In this document: positions 12,501-22,900 of the stretch, piece after piece
Position numbering within the stretch: position 1 is the stretch's first letter
How the letters are laid out: every line of letters starts with the position of its first letter
Origin: Bradysia coprophila
Lineage: Eukaryota > Arthropoda > Insecta > Diptera > Sciaridae
Assembly: GCF_014529535.1 (NCBI RefSeq)
Contig: NW_023503373.1
Coordinates: 1,922,001-1,986,000 of the forward strand
DNA length: 64,000 bases
Direction: 5' to 3'
Translations under genes and position numbers: made by a program
Notes under the pieces: model-generated
What the model saw: the letters and a program-made list of their open reading frames with translations, nothing else
The model's database searches: none
What the model was told of the DNA's origin: nothing

Positions 12501-13164
12501 AAATGTCTCTTATTTTTTTTATACATAAAAAAAACTGTAATAAAAACTATAACACAAATTATGGACGGAAAGGATTTTTTTTTGTTCTGCCGAACCTGTA
12601 TCGGCCAAAACTGAACCATATTTCCAGGTGGAAAATTCTGTTCGTCTCTGTCGCTAACTAAGGGTCATTAATATAACGAAACGGGATCAATACGCTAGGC
12701 AAGCTTCTTCCCTTCGAAGCGCAGGCAAGCCAGTTTCGCTTACAACTATGCATAAATGTATAATTTTTTCGAGAAACACAACTTCCGTAAATCATTGGAG
12801 CCAGTTCAAATTCATCAAAACGAGCGAAGAACTGATATCGATAAATTTAATAAGAACCACACCAGGTATTCTCTGAATTTCAACGAGCGTTACATAAAGC
12901 CGATGGATTCGTAGAAAATCCTGTGTCAGTCGAAAGCAAATGCTCAGAAAATTTTTAAAACTAGAAAGTGTTTCATCAGAATATTCCGAAAATCGAAGAA
13001 AATACTAAGAAAACTAAACAAATCCTTGAATATCCAGCGAAACCCGTGGCAAAAACAGTATAGAAAATCTTCTCAAGAACATACAAAATCCACAGAAAAT
13101 CATTGAAAATCCCCAGGCTTGTCTCTTATAAAATTATTTCTCAACGAACTTTACAAATATCCGC
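9550..13164. other. AT-rich non-coding stretch
   Basis: No gene or well-defined repeat was recognised. Around 11535-11578 a short inverted pair (ATTTACCTAG / CTAGGTAAAT-like) is visible. From about 11700 to 12560 the + strand again becomes very A-rich. Minus-strand frames there are low-complexity by-products. Confidence 0.45.
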
Positions 13165-13854
13165 CGCACAGTGTTCCAAAATGTTACTGCCACATTCATA
13201 AATCTATTTTTGACATCAGTACGTCACTTTGCGACCCCTTTATGTACCGAATTACCATACAGTAACAGTAGAATTTTGAAAAACCAAGAAAATTTTTTGT
13301 TGGTTTTTTGGGTTTTGGAGCCCATTTTCCCCGTGAGGGGATTGTAAATTTTCCTTGTTAAATATAAAAATTATGAGGACGTTGCAACTTGCATTGAGAC
13401 ACCTCAAGCATACTCCTTATGGTATTTTCTATGTTCCCGAACCTATCCGCTCACCAATCGCTGTAAAACAGATATCTTATTCCACATTTTCATCAATAAC
13501 CAAAAAAATTCAAAAAAGCCTCATGAAATAAAATCGTTGTCTCTAACATTTCTGCAGTAGTAAGTGAAGGCGAGAGGCAGGGGAACATAGAAAATACCAT
13601 AAGAAGTGTGCTTGAGGTGTCTCAATGCAAGTTGCAACGTCCTTAAGATTTTTATAATTAACAAGGAAAATTTACAATCCCCTCACGGGGAAAATGGGCT
13701 CCAAAACCCAAAAAACCAAGAAAATTTTTTCTTGGTTTTTCGAAAGTCTACTGTTACTGTAGGGTAATTCGGTACATAAAGGGGTCGCAAAGTGACGTAT
13801 TGATGTCAAAAATAGATTTATGAATGTGGCAGTAACGTTTTGGAACACTGTGCG
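13165..13854. repeat. Long foldback element, about 690 bp
   Basis: Two arms of about 275 bp are inverted copies: CGCACAGTGTTCCAAAATGT on the left matches ACGTTTTGGAACACTGTGCG on the right, and the inner ends match as TGGTATTTTCTATGTTCCC / GGGGAACATAGAAAATACCA. A spacer of about 140 bp separates them. Identity between arms is high, with a few substitutions and one small indel. There is no transposase frame, so this is a non-autonomous foldback or long-TIR MITE. A clear target-site duplication was not seen. Confidence 0.9.
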
Positions 13855-13927
13855 CCGTTCGCATAAGGCGTTTTAAAAAATTATTTGCCACCAGAATTTA
13901 TATGAGGGATTCTTTTGAAAAACAGCC

Positions 13928-14330
13928 TACCAAAATCGGACGCATTTCTATTAGAATTTTTTATATGTGCTTAGAAAGGACTTCGACCCTAGAAGCCGAA
14001 ACCGCACTTTCAAAAAAATTCTTCGAAGCTTGTGTGGCTGGTGAAAGGTGAGCAAAAACCGAAAAATTGCAATTTTCTTACAAAAATTTCTCCAGTTACA
14101 CGTGCCGTACAGGGTCGTGTGGGGTGTCATTAGAAAGGTATTCACATGTACTATTGAGCCGAATAGGGACTTGATGGTTTTAAAATTCATCCACACTGAA
14201 ATAAGTGTAGTTAAAGTTTTAAACCGAAGACTTACACTGTTCTTACAGAAATTTCTCGAGGTACACAAAACGTACATGGTCGTGTGGGGTATCATTTGAA
14301 AGGTAATTGTATGTGCTTTTGGGCTAAATC
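13928..14330. repeat. Diverged direct repeats, period about 170 bp
   Basis: A block at about 14070-14160 (TTCTTACAAAAATTTCTCCA ... GGTCGTGTGGGGTGTCATTA) recurs at about 14239-14327 (TTCTTACAGAAATTTCTCGA ... GGTCGTGTGGGGTATCATTT). A third, weaker trace may lie near 13940-13985. This looks like a remnant of a tandem array. Short frames on both strands cross it but are not conserved between units. Confidence 0.6.
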
Positions 14331-14542
14331 AAGAAAGTGGAATTTAAACTAATAATCATGGCCTTGTACAACAGGCCCAATTACAGCCTAGTTTATCAAC
14401 ACTCTGGAGACTCGACCCACTTATACTATCAAGATTTTACGGTCGTCTTTACCTTTCATTATCCGATGCAACTGCAGATTTCAGTTTCCTAAACCAAAAA
14501 AGTGGAATTTCAACAACAGCCATGTTATGTATCTATATCTAT

Positions 14543-14750
14543 ATATCGTCGGGGACATGACTAAAAGGCGTCCTACCGTTTTTAAACGAATATATCTTTC
14601 GAACCATACATCGGATCGACTTCAGGTAAGGCTAAAAATTCCACAAATGTTGCCAGCATTCAGGATTTATCTAACTCCGACTAATGGTTCAAAAGATATA
14701 GTCGTTTAAAAAACGGTAGGACACCCCTTCAGTCATGTTCCCGACGATAT
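14543..14750. repeat. Foldback MITE, about 208 bp
   Basis: ATATCGTCGGGGACATGACT at the left end is inverted at the right end (AGTCATGTTCCCGACGATAT). The match continues inward through GTCCTACCGTTTTTAAACGA / TCGTTTAAAAAACGGTAGGA and ATATCTTTCGAACCAT / ATGGTTCAAAAGATAT, giving arms of about 75 bp around a short centre. Flanking TA dinucleotides would suit a TA target but the AT-rich context makes this uncertain. Confidence 0.85.
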
Positions 14751-15219
14751 TATGAACTATTCTCTACACACATTGAAATGTAAGCTATTTTGGAAACAAA
14801 TGTCTCATGAAAATAAAGAGTATCGAGTGGCCTATATGTTTTTTAGATTTATGAGGAGTGGCATACATGTGGAGTCACACGAAAAACTAGGAAAGCGTAT
14901 CATATCATCTAAAATTTGCACAATAGACATAAATCGTAATAATCAAATACATTTGCTTTCATTGTACTATTACAACTTAATTACACTTCACAAATGTTTT
15001 GTTGATTGGTTAATTACAAATTCTAACATTTAATATAAAACACCTCAACGAATTTCAATTTAAACTGATAAGAGCGCACACAAACACAAGTCCGATTAAT
15101 CATCGTATACAGTGTGTTAACACTCGAACCACCTCTTGTCTTATATATATATATACAATGTGTTTAAATAGAATCATATCACAGACGAGGTTGTGAACAT
15201 TTTCGATGTCATCGCACAT
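14751..15219. other. Non-coding spacer before the tRNA
   Basis: No gene recognised. One frame of about 90 codons (14752-15033, + strand) stays open but has no initiation context, homology or codon character I can recognise, so I leave it uncalled. Confidence 0.4.
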
Positions 15220-15242
15220 GGTCCGTTAGCTCAGCTGGTTTG
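15220..15242 (+). pseudogene. 5' fragment of tRNA-Ile
   Basis: GGTCCGTTAGCTCAGCTGGT matches the acceptor strand and D-arm of the intact tRNA-Ile 74 bases downstream with two substitutions, and both are preceded by CAT. The copy stops after the D-loop. It is a truncated duplicate with no T-arm, so it cannot make a tRNA. Confidence 0.75.
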
Positions 15243-15293
15243 ATATGATAGGTTGTTGTAGTAATGAAAATAGTTAAGCAACGGGGAAAACAT

Positions 15294-15367
15294 GGCCCAT
15301 TAGCTCAGCTGGTTAGAGCGTCGTGCTAATAACGCGAAGGTCGTGAGTTCGATCCTCCCATGGGCCA
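15294..15367 (+). tRNA. tRNA-Ile (anticodon AAT)
   Basis: A 74-nt cloverleaf. The acceptor stem GGCCCAT pairs with ATGGGCC and the discriminator is A. The D-arm is TAGCTCAGCTGGTTAGAGC, the anticodon loop carries AAT, and the T-arm includes GTTCGATCC, the internal B box. The gene has no intron and is followed at once by a long T-run that serves as the RNA polymerase III terminator. AAT reads as IAU after deamination and decodes isoleucine codons. Confidence 0.95.
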
Positions 15368-15590
15368 GATTTTTTTTTTATTATTTTAAATTTAATCATT
15401 AGAACCGACAATTTCTAAAATAAGAAATTACCAAAGAAAATGAAGAATTGATCGGTAGAAAATACGATAAGTGATCGCTAGAGAGATTTCGTTAGTAGGA
15501 GATTAGTACTTTCAACAATTGAACAATTGAGCGCAAATAATATGTAATTTAAAAGGCCGGAAGGCCTCACTCATATTATGACATGAAATA

Positions 15591-15611
15591 AACTAACTAA
15601 CTAACTAACTT
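15591..15611 (+). repeat. (ACTA)n microsatellite, possible retroelement tail
   Basis: Five AACT/ACTA units follow ATGACATGAAATAA, preceded by a small palindrome (AGGCCGGAAGGCCT, 15552-15565). Hairpin plus short tandem tail is the layout of the 3' end of many insect non-LTR elements, but no coding remnant is present upstream. Confidence 0.6.
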
Positions 15612-16534
15612 GCTGGGGAATGGGCAAAATTTACCCCTTGTCCCCGTGACCGTCTCATATGGAACCAAGTTTATGAATGATCTGAAAAGTAATATTGTTC
15701 ATAAAAATTCAACCTTTGAATTTCACCACATAGTATGGAAGAAGTAGTCAGACAGAGACTCTGCAATTAGTTATTCAATTCCTTTCAACTGTTTTTCAGC
15801 TGGTCAACTCATAAAATAATAGTAGATTATGGAACTGGTCTACTAAATGCGTTATTAAAACTAGGTCCCACCTTTTGGGTGGGTCAGATCCCTTAACTGA
15901 CAATTTTTTCAATATATTTTTAATCAGTTTCATTTTATTTTCCGAAACAAATAACTGATATAAAAACCTTCGCTTAAGTACAAATTCTTTGGAAAAGCAC
16001 TTTTTCTGTTCTCTATTTTCTTGTAAATTTGCGGACATATTTTTGATCAACAATAAATCATAGATAGACAATGACTCGTGTGAATTACGGCCCTCGTTCC
16101 GATCTGCCCGCAAACTTCTTACTCGTGTAAGTTGTATATTATTCAGTTACTTAGTCTTATTGCTAACGCTAATCAAAAGTAAAAGATGCGAATGTGGAAC
16201 GATTAGAGGACTCTTTCACTTTGGTACAATATAAAATAGTACGGTACACGTTCTTCCCTTACACTTGTGTACAAAAAGGAAGCCCCCCGGGTACTTACTA
16301 CATTCACAAAACATTTAATCATTAATAAAATAGCACGACTCTGGCCGCAAAATTCATACTCGTGGGAGTTTTAAAGTTTTCTGTTTGATTGTTTTTTAGT
16401 ATCATTCCATACATTTGAATAACGATTCAGAAAATGGTTTTTCATAAAATTTTATAAATATTTTATGTCATGGCGTGAAATCTGCTACTTTTGCCTGTGA
16501 TAGCTCACTATCACCATTATAGAAAACTATCATG
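15612..16534. other. Non-coding spacer
   Basis: No gene recognised. A minus-strand frame of about 105 codons (15796-16113) is open but shows no recognisable domain or start context and is not called. Confidence 0.4.
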
Positions 16535-16663
16535 CGTGATAGCTGACTTTCGCGTGACTTTCCCTGACTATATCGAAATATCACCGTGATAGCTGACGTT
16601 CACCTGAATATCCCTGACTATAGCCACCTATCACCGTGATAGCTGACTATCATGCGTGATAGA
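16535..16663. repeat. 50-bp tandem repeat with GTGATAGCT palindromes
   Basis: Units start with CGTGATAGCTGAC at 16535, 16585 and 16635: two full 50-bp units and one partial. Each contains CCCTGACTAT and ends in ATATCAC or CTATCAC. Diverged flanking sequence from about 16498 (GTGATAGCTCACTATCAC) and the TATCATGCGTGATA motif repeat the same TATCA/TGATA palindromes on both sides. Confidence 0.8.
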
Positions 16664-19600
16664 TGTAGAAAACTAACAGTCAAAATCAAATTCCATCAAA
16701 GTAATCTTTCTCGATTGATTGAATTCCCAACAGTGGAAAATACTGTTTTTTTTGGAATAACTTCCATATCCTTAATCCCATATAGTCCATCTTCGAACTT
16801 AACCTCAGGAATTTAATTCAAGTTATCGTGTTTACAAGCAAAATATTGGAACAAACAATTCCGTTTTTCAAAACATATATGTTTTGGTTTGTGTGCAGAT
16901 GTCCGGTTCTTGCAATTTGCGCCCCTGAGTTTTTCGTCTCAGGTTAAGCAAAATTGGTATGTGCGACAATGATTTTGTCGTTTGCTGTTGTGCTTCACTC
17001 GCCGTTGATCGCTTTAGCAGTTATCATAGTTTTACTTATGATGTTACTTCACTCGCGATTGTAATTTCGTAGATGCAGTTACGGTTTATGACTTGAAAGA
17101 TTAGATTTAGTCTCTTTTCTGATGTTTCCATTGTAAAGCCGACTAAAGTTGATCTTTGCAGATCGAGTGCTACCGAGTCATTCCCTGCAAATTGAATTTC
17201 AACGTTAGTGTTTTGAAGGACAACTGGTTGATCTTTACAGATTGAGTGCTGGCGAGTCATTCTCTGTAAATAGAGTTTTGTCATCTGGTTTTTTTTGGCC
17301 AATTAGTGTAGCTTGAAGCCATACTTCACTCACTACGAGATTTTCTTCTGCTGTTGTTCAGTATTTTTCTACAGAGAAGGCTATGAAACATTTTCAGTCA
17401 AATTGACTTCAATCGAAGTTTTTTCGCGAGATTTTTGCATTGTTTTTCCGTTTTTCCATTTCGTTGTTTCGTTGTTGTTGTTGCTGTTTGCCGGTGATTG
17501 TGCAATTTTCGCTGGATGGATGAATGATCAGACGGTTGGTGACGTAAGAATCGTGAGTACGGCGCATGAGAATTTTTATTTTTTATTTTTTGTTTTTTGC
17601 TTTTGGAGCTCAGGCTCAATTCTTTTGTTTGCTTTGCTGCATTTTTTGGTGATTTCTTAGCAGCTTTCCGCTATTTTTCCAAATGTTCCATCAGAAGATA
17701 GCAATGTCTCAATGCAAACTATCCTACACTTGTTCATGGAAAGTTTTGCTGCTGTCTGGTGTAAGAGGCTAGCGGAAGCAACTGAAGATGGTCAGTCCAC
17801 TCTGACCAGTGACCGCCGTTAGTTCTCGAGGTCGAAACAGCTTTTCTTTCTTCTTTTTTGTCACTTCTTATTTTAATTGAAGTGTCTTCGAAAATTCACA
17901 AATTTCTTTGTTCGTATTTTAGACGACAAAGATCAGAAATCTAGAAAGCAGATGTGGAACATTTGAATTTTTGGATTCTAGCAATCAAATTAGAATCGAC
18001 GACTGTTCACATAAGTCATTACAACTTCTGATGGTAAAATAACCGACAGTTATTGCTTTGTTACTAAATAACAGCAAATATTTTATGTAAACTTCGGGTC
18101 GTGCGTACTTATATTTAACTAAAATACCGACTTCGATAGCGACAGTTATATTTTTTCGGAAAAGTTTATAATTACACATATTTTATTAGCACCGCTCAAC
18201 TGTGGCTCAGTTCATATTGTGATTGTTCGTCTACATAACTTTCCCTGTACTTCCATATTAAGCATTTCAATATTTTTCGATTAGACTCGGCAATCCTTCT
18301 TCAGAATTAGCTTGATTTGTTTGTGATCGTCATATAATTGATGAACAATAAATTAATTGTTTCTTTGACGCTTCATAAATGGAACCACACGCACCTTTTC
18401 AATTTATAACCAATCAGAGACCATAAATAATGGCTGAAAACTACAGACCACGCACTATTATTATTACCATCGTTCATAATATACTTTTCCCTAACAAGCC
18501 CATTATTCAATAAACTCTGCGGGCATTTAATATTCCATTTCGTTTAAATCTAAATTCCCATTTTACAATATAAATATTCTGTCAATTTGTAACACAGAGC
18601 GAGGAGAATAACATATACGAAAAAAAATCATAATTCAACCAGCAAAATACATTCGACTCTGTGTGTGTCTAAGAGTGTTCCGTTTTAAAGGTGTTAATAT
18701 TCAATTAGCCTCGTGTCAAGCCAATAAATCAGATATAACAAGGAATTTATTTATTTTAATCATTTTACTTCACAACATTCAATCGATTCGCCCCGACCAA
18801 CAATTTTATTTATTTGAAAATTATTCAAATTTGGACTGAGATTGGTTTCTAATTTTGGATTTCTGTTACTAAAAAGTGGTTTTGCATTCCGAAAATAAGT
18901 GAGCGTAAACTGAATGTTTGGGTATCGTAAGTGCCCAGATTAATTTCGAATAGCAGAAATAAATAATAAAAAAAAACTTTTACCTGACTGGTCCAGGTAC
19001 TGTATGGAATCCGAATGAAATTATATTGACGAAAATCAGCCTCATCCGGTGGTCAATAATGATTGATCTGAATCATTTTAAGAAGGTTGTGTTCTGTTCA
19101 TCGCTTTTTAATACTGAAAATTATCGAATCGTAAACTAATCGAACATTTTTTTTCATCATCTTGTTAGTCGTTCTTTTTGGTTTTTCATTTTGTTTTAAT
19201 TTGTTTAAAACTGAATAGGGCTAACCAAAAACTTGTGTGATTTGCTTTCTTGTAAATAAATTCATTTTCAACAAAATCAGTGATAATTTAAACAATCCTA
19301 AGAAATATTTACGGTACATGACTCATACACTTTAGCAAAACGTGAACATTTTCATTGTACGAGTTACAATTTTCTGAGGAGATGAGGTTAAGTATATTTG
19401 GACCTAGCACCGAATTCTGAATTCTATTTCAGGTCTTGTTCATACACTGATTTTAAAGAAATGTAGCTGACCGACTTCAAACATATTTAAGACAAATCCA
19501 CAGCACTGCTACTAGCACGAACATAGAAACTATTCGGAGGCTAATGAAATCACAGTAGGCACTGCGTTTCTGTTATACAGATAGATGACTTGTTTTCGTT

Positions 19601-19721
19601 GTATGAGTTATAACATACAATGAAAACAATCCTAAGCGGCAGCTCGAATCACTAAAGCCTCCAAATTTGACACTTGTCAATTCAGTGTTCATGGTAGTAG
19701 CAGTGACAAATCCGTTACAGT
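16664..19721. other. Non-coding stretch
   Basis: About 3 kb. Open frames at 17036-17302 (-) and 17313-17660 (+) lie in a region of somewhat higher GC with TTG/TTGC triplet runs (17466-17490), but neither gives a recognisable protein. The rest is AT-rich without clear repeats. Confidence 0.4.
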
Positions 19722-19929
19722 TAACCTGTTACATACGGCTTTCATCTGTTATCGATAACGACGACACAAATAATGACAAGCTCTGGGTAATATGGTCATT
19801 TACATTGTAAAAAACATGTTCGATTTGAAGTACAAGATTTGAAATCAATTTATTAAAAATACATTGATCGATGGAAGTAATAGATCTGGTAATAACACGG
19901 GTTATATGCTTGCCGTCTGTAACAGGTTA
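19722..19929 (-). repeat. TTAA-type MITE, full copy
   Basis: A 208-bp element bounded by TTAACCTGTTACATACGGC and its inverse GCCGTCTGTAACAGGTTAA. Read on the minus strand it carries the family interior: GCAAGCATAT, AATCTTGTACTTCAAAT, then TCGATAACAGATGAAAGCCGT. The TTAA at each end fits a piggyBac-type target duplication. No coding capacity. It is the only clear copy in the minus orientation. Confidence 0.9.
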
Positions 19930-22900
19930 AATCTAATATAGTTGTAATGCCGTAGTTATAGCTACATGAGATTGGTACATCAGTATAATATACTTCATTC
20001 ATGCGGCTATAAATCTGTGGCTATAACATAAGGCATACAGTAATAATATACAAAAATAGAATTCAAGATTTGTTGCTTAGTCCAAATATACGGTACATTG
20101 CCTTTTCGGGTTTTCTGTATCTATGCAAGCACAATTATATCGCTAACCAGTACAATTGTTTGCTGTCAACTGAGATCCCTATTTTACTCTCGTACTAATC
20201 GGTTCTCACAAGGGGTAAACGAACTCCAACAAAACGGGTGTGATTCTTTGATTTTGTATGGAGCAGAAGACATTGATTTTTATTTCAATGTGGATTTATC
20301 GGTCGGTGTGACATGGTTGTCCGGAGGTTAACACTTGGTGTCACAAAAAAAACCTTCTACCGTGCATTTCTTACATCTCATAAATCTTTAATTTTTACTT
20401 CGAAAATCACTGAGAAAATTTTATTTTCAGAATTGAAAATGTACATTCAATCACCCTGTACGATTTTTAACAATAAAACTAATAAAATGTGCATAACGTT
20501 AATTCATATTGAAAGTATCAAGTTTCAGAAATCTCTTCAACATGTGATTTAAAATAAGAAAAAGACATTTCAGAAGAAGAAAAAAAATGAAATAAAAATT
20601 AAAATTAAGAATAAAAAAACCAACAGAAAAAAATAACATCAATGGGGGATAAAGAATGGGCTACAACAAAAGAACATCAAAAGTAAATTGTTTTTATTCT
20701 TATTTTTTATGAGGCAGACTGATGCGCTTCTTTTATTTTCTCTCGTCTGCAGCGCAATGAAAATGTTAACAAGGGTACACTATCAATGAAACCTATGTTA
20801 TGTCTCTAATTTTGTAAGAATTCATTTTTAACCGAACACCGAACTATGTACCCTCTCATAGGAGCGACGTCATAAATTGTTTTAAAATAGTAGAATTGAA
20901 TTTTCTAAAATTCGTTTGACAAATTAAAACGATTATCCAGACGCTAGTTTCTCAGAAATCAGGCCCTTATTTCTCAATTTATTAGATTGAAACCAATAAG
21001 TGTGAAAACTTGTTTGATGCCACCGGAATGAAAGATTATTCAAAGGAAAATTACTTCACAATATACAATTTCGAGAGAGCTGTTAAAGGGTTTTCAAATA
21101 AATTAACTTGCATAAATCGAGGAGAAATTCCGCCACACACGGCGGACGAAATTATCATAATTTCATTAAATCTGTCACTTCATACGTTCAAAGTATGGAA
21201 TACTGTTTGATACAAAATCTTTTCATCCATTAGTTCTATTTCACATTCTGCGATATTAGAAAGTACTTATAGGAAAACATCTTATTTCCGTGGATGGGAA
21301 CAAATGGTCTCACACTGGTTTTGGCAACGGGTAAAAAAAAAACATCCCAGAAATAAGCACGCAAAACCAACTGACTGCTTATAATAACCGAAATGTGAAA
21401 TCGTCTTTTTTATTGCAAAACTTGTCTTATCTGCGGTTGAAATCGAATCAAAAACTTTCCAAATAGTGACTACAGTCTTCCTCAGTGAAAAAAAGTCTAA
21501 AGTCATCACAATATTATAAAAGCAAATGTATGCAGCGTTCTTACCGAAAGAAAATTAAATGGCTTTTTTATCGCAAAATTTCCGCAAAAATGGCTGTTGT
21601 CAAAACAATATTCGTCGAATGAGTTATTGCTTCTCATCATGAAAATTAGATATTGATGCAATTTGATTTCGGTGACGATAAAAAAGTAATTTTGATTTGA
21701 AAACCCACAACGAAAAAATAAGGATTAAAATTTAAAATGCTTATTTTAGTGTAGCGAGCAATATTGATTTGAATCATCTCATGTATTTTTTGGTCACTAA
21801 CATTTCACGTCAAAACAAATTTTTATCTGCAAGTATGTCCAGAAAAACGAACCATTATAACCTTAACCGGCGATATTTCAAACAAAAGAAGTAATAGCTT
21901 TAATGATACGTTTCTTTTATGGTTTCTAAGAGATTAAAATGCACGAAACTGCCAAAACTCGGACTACTTTCTCTGTCTGCCTGACAGTCTTTTGCATATC
22001 AATCGATAAATCGAGTAAAACTGAACCAATTTTCAAAATTTTTGATTTGCAAGGGAAATAAAAAGTAATTATATCTGTCACCTTCCTGTATCTGCCCTTG
22101 AGCTAAAGTGTAGTATAATAGTTGCGAAATATACGTTAGTACAAAACTGTAATGATGTGGTGAGTCAGTAAAATCAAATTGGAAACGAATCAGATCAAAA
22201 AATAATTCTAATTTTCTAGTGCAGAGAATCCTTAGTCTTCCAAGTTTTGCTCAACCACATATTTTCAATGAAGTATGTACAAGTGCATTGCTATAATCTT
22301 TCGCGGTATACATATCTTTCAGCAAGCCTCACAATTATTTGATCAGGAGACTATACTAAATACAGACGACTGTATCATCTGTTTTATAGACAACAATGAC
22401 AAAAAGTGGTCTCCTGTTAATGTGGTTTTATATATAAAAAAAAATGTTGAAATGAAGTAGTAGATTCTATTTATCATTATGTCAAAAGAAGGAACAGACG
22501 GTGATTTGTTCGGCGTCTGTCAAAGGTTAATACTCGTGTCGTTAAGAAAATTATAAACATCTGTTGAAACATTTCTTACATACTGTATCGCAGTTATTGA
22601 TTTTTAATTAAAAAAAAAAGAATAATTTTTGATCTGCTTTGTTTACAAATTGGTTTTATTCAACTTATTAACATTTGGTGTCCATTTCATTTAATAGCCA
22701 AACAATTATCGATTAAATCACCACAAATAATGACTCACAATATTATGACAACAATCGAAAAAGATTCACAAAAACCAACAAACTTTTCAGTCAATAACTT
22801 ATTCAAATTTGAAGGAAAAATCTGTCTAATTCAAACGTTTATGAACGAACCTAACCATCTATGTTGTCATCGTTAACACCCATCCCGACCATATTAACCA

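Noticed and set aside
13951-14299. Frames of 114 and 83 codons on opposite strands
   Set aside because: They cross the diverged 170-bp direct repeats and are not conserved between units.
17313-17660. 115-codon + strand frame with hydrophobic stretches
   Set aside because: TTT/TTG-rich low complexity, no family resemblance, no matching neighbouring exons.
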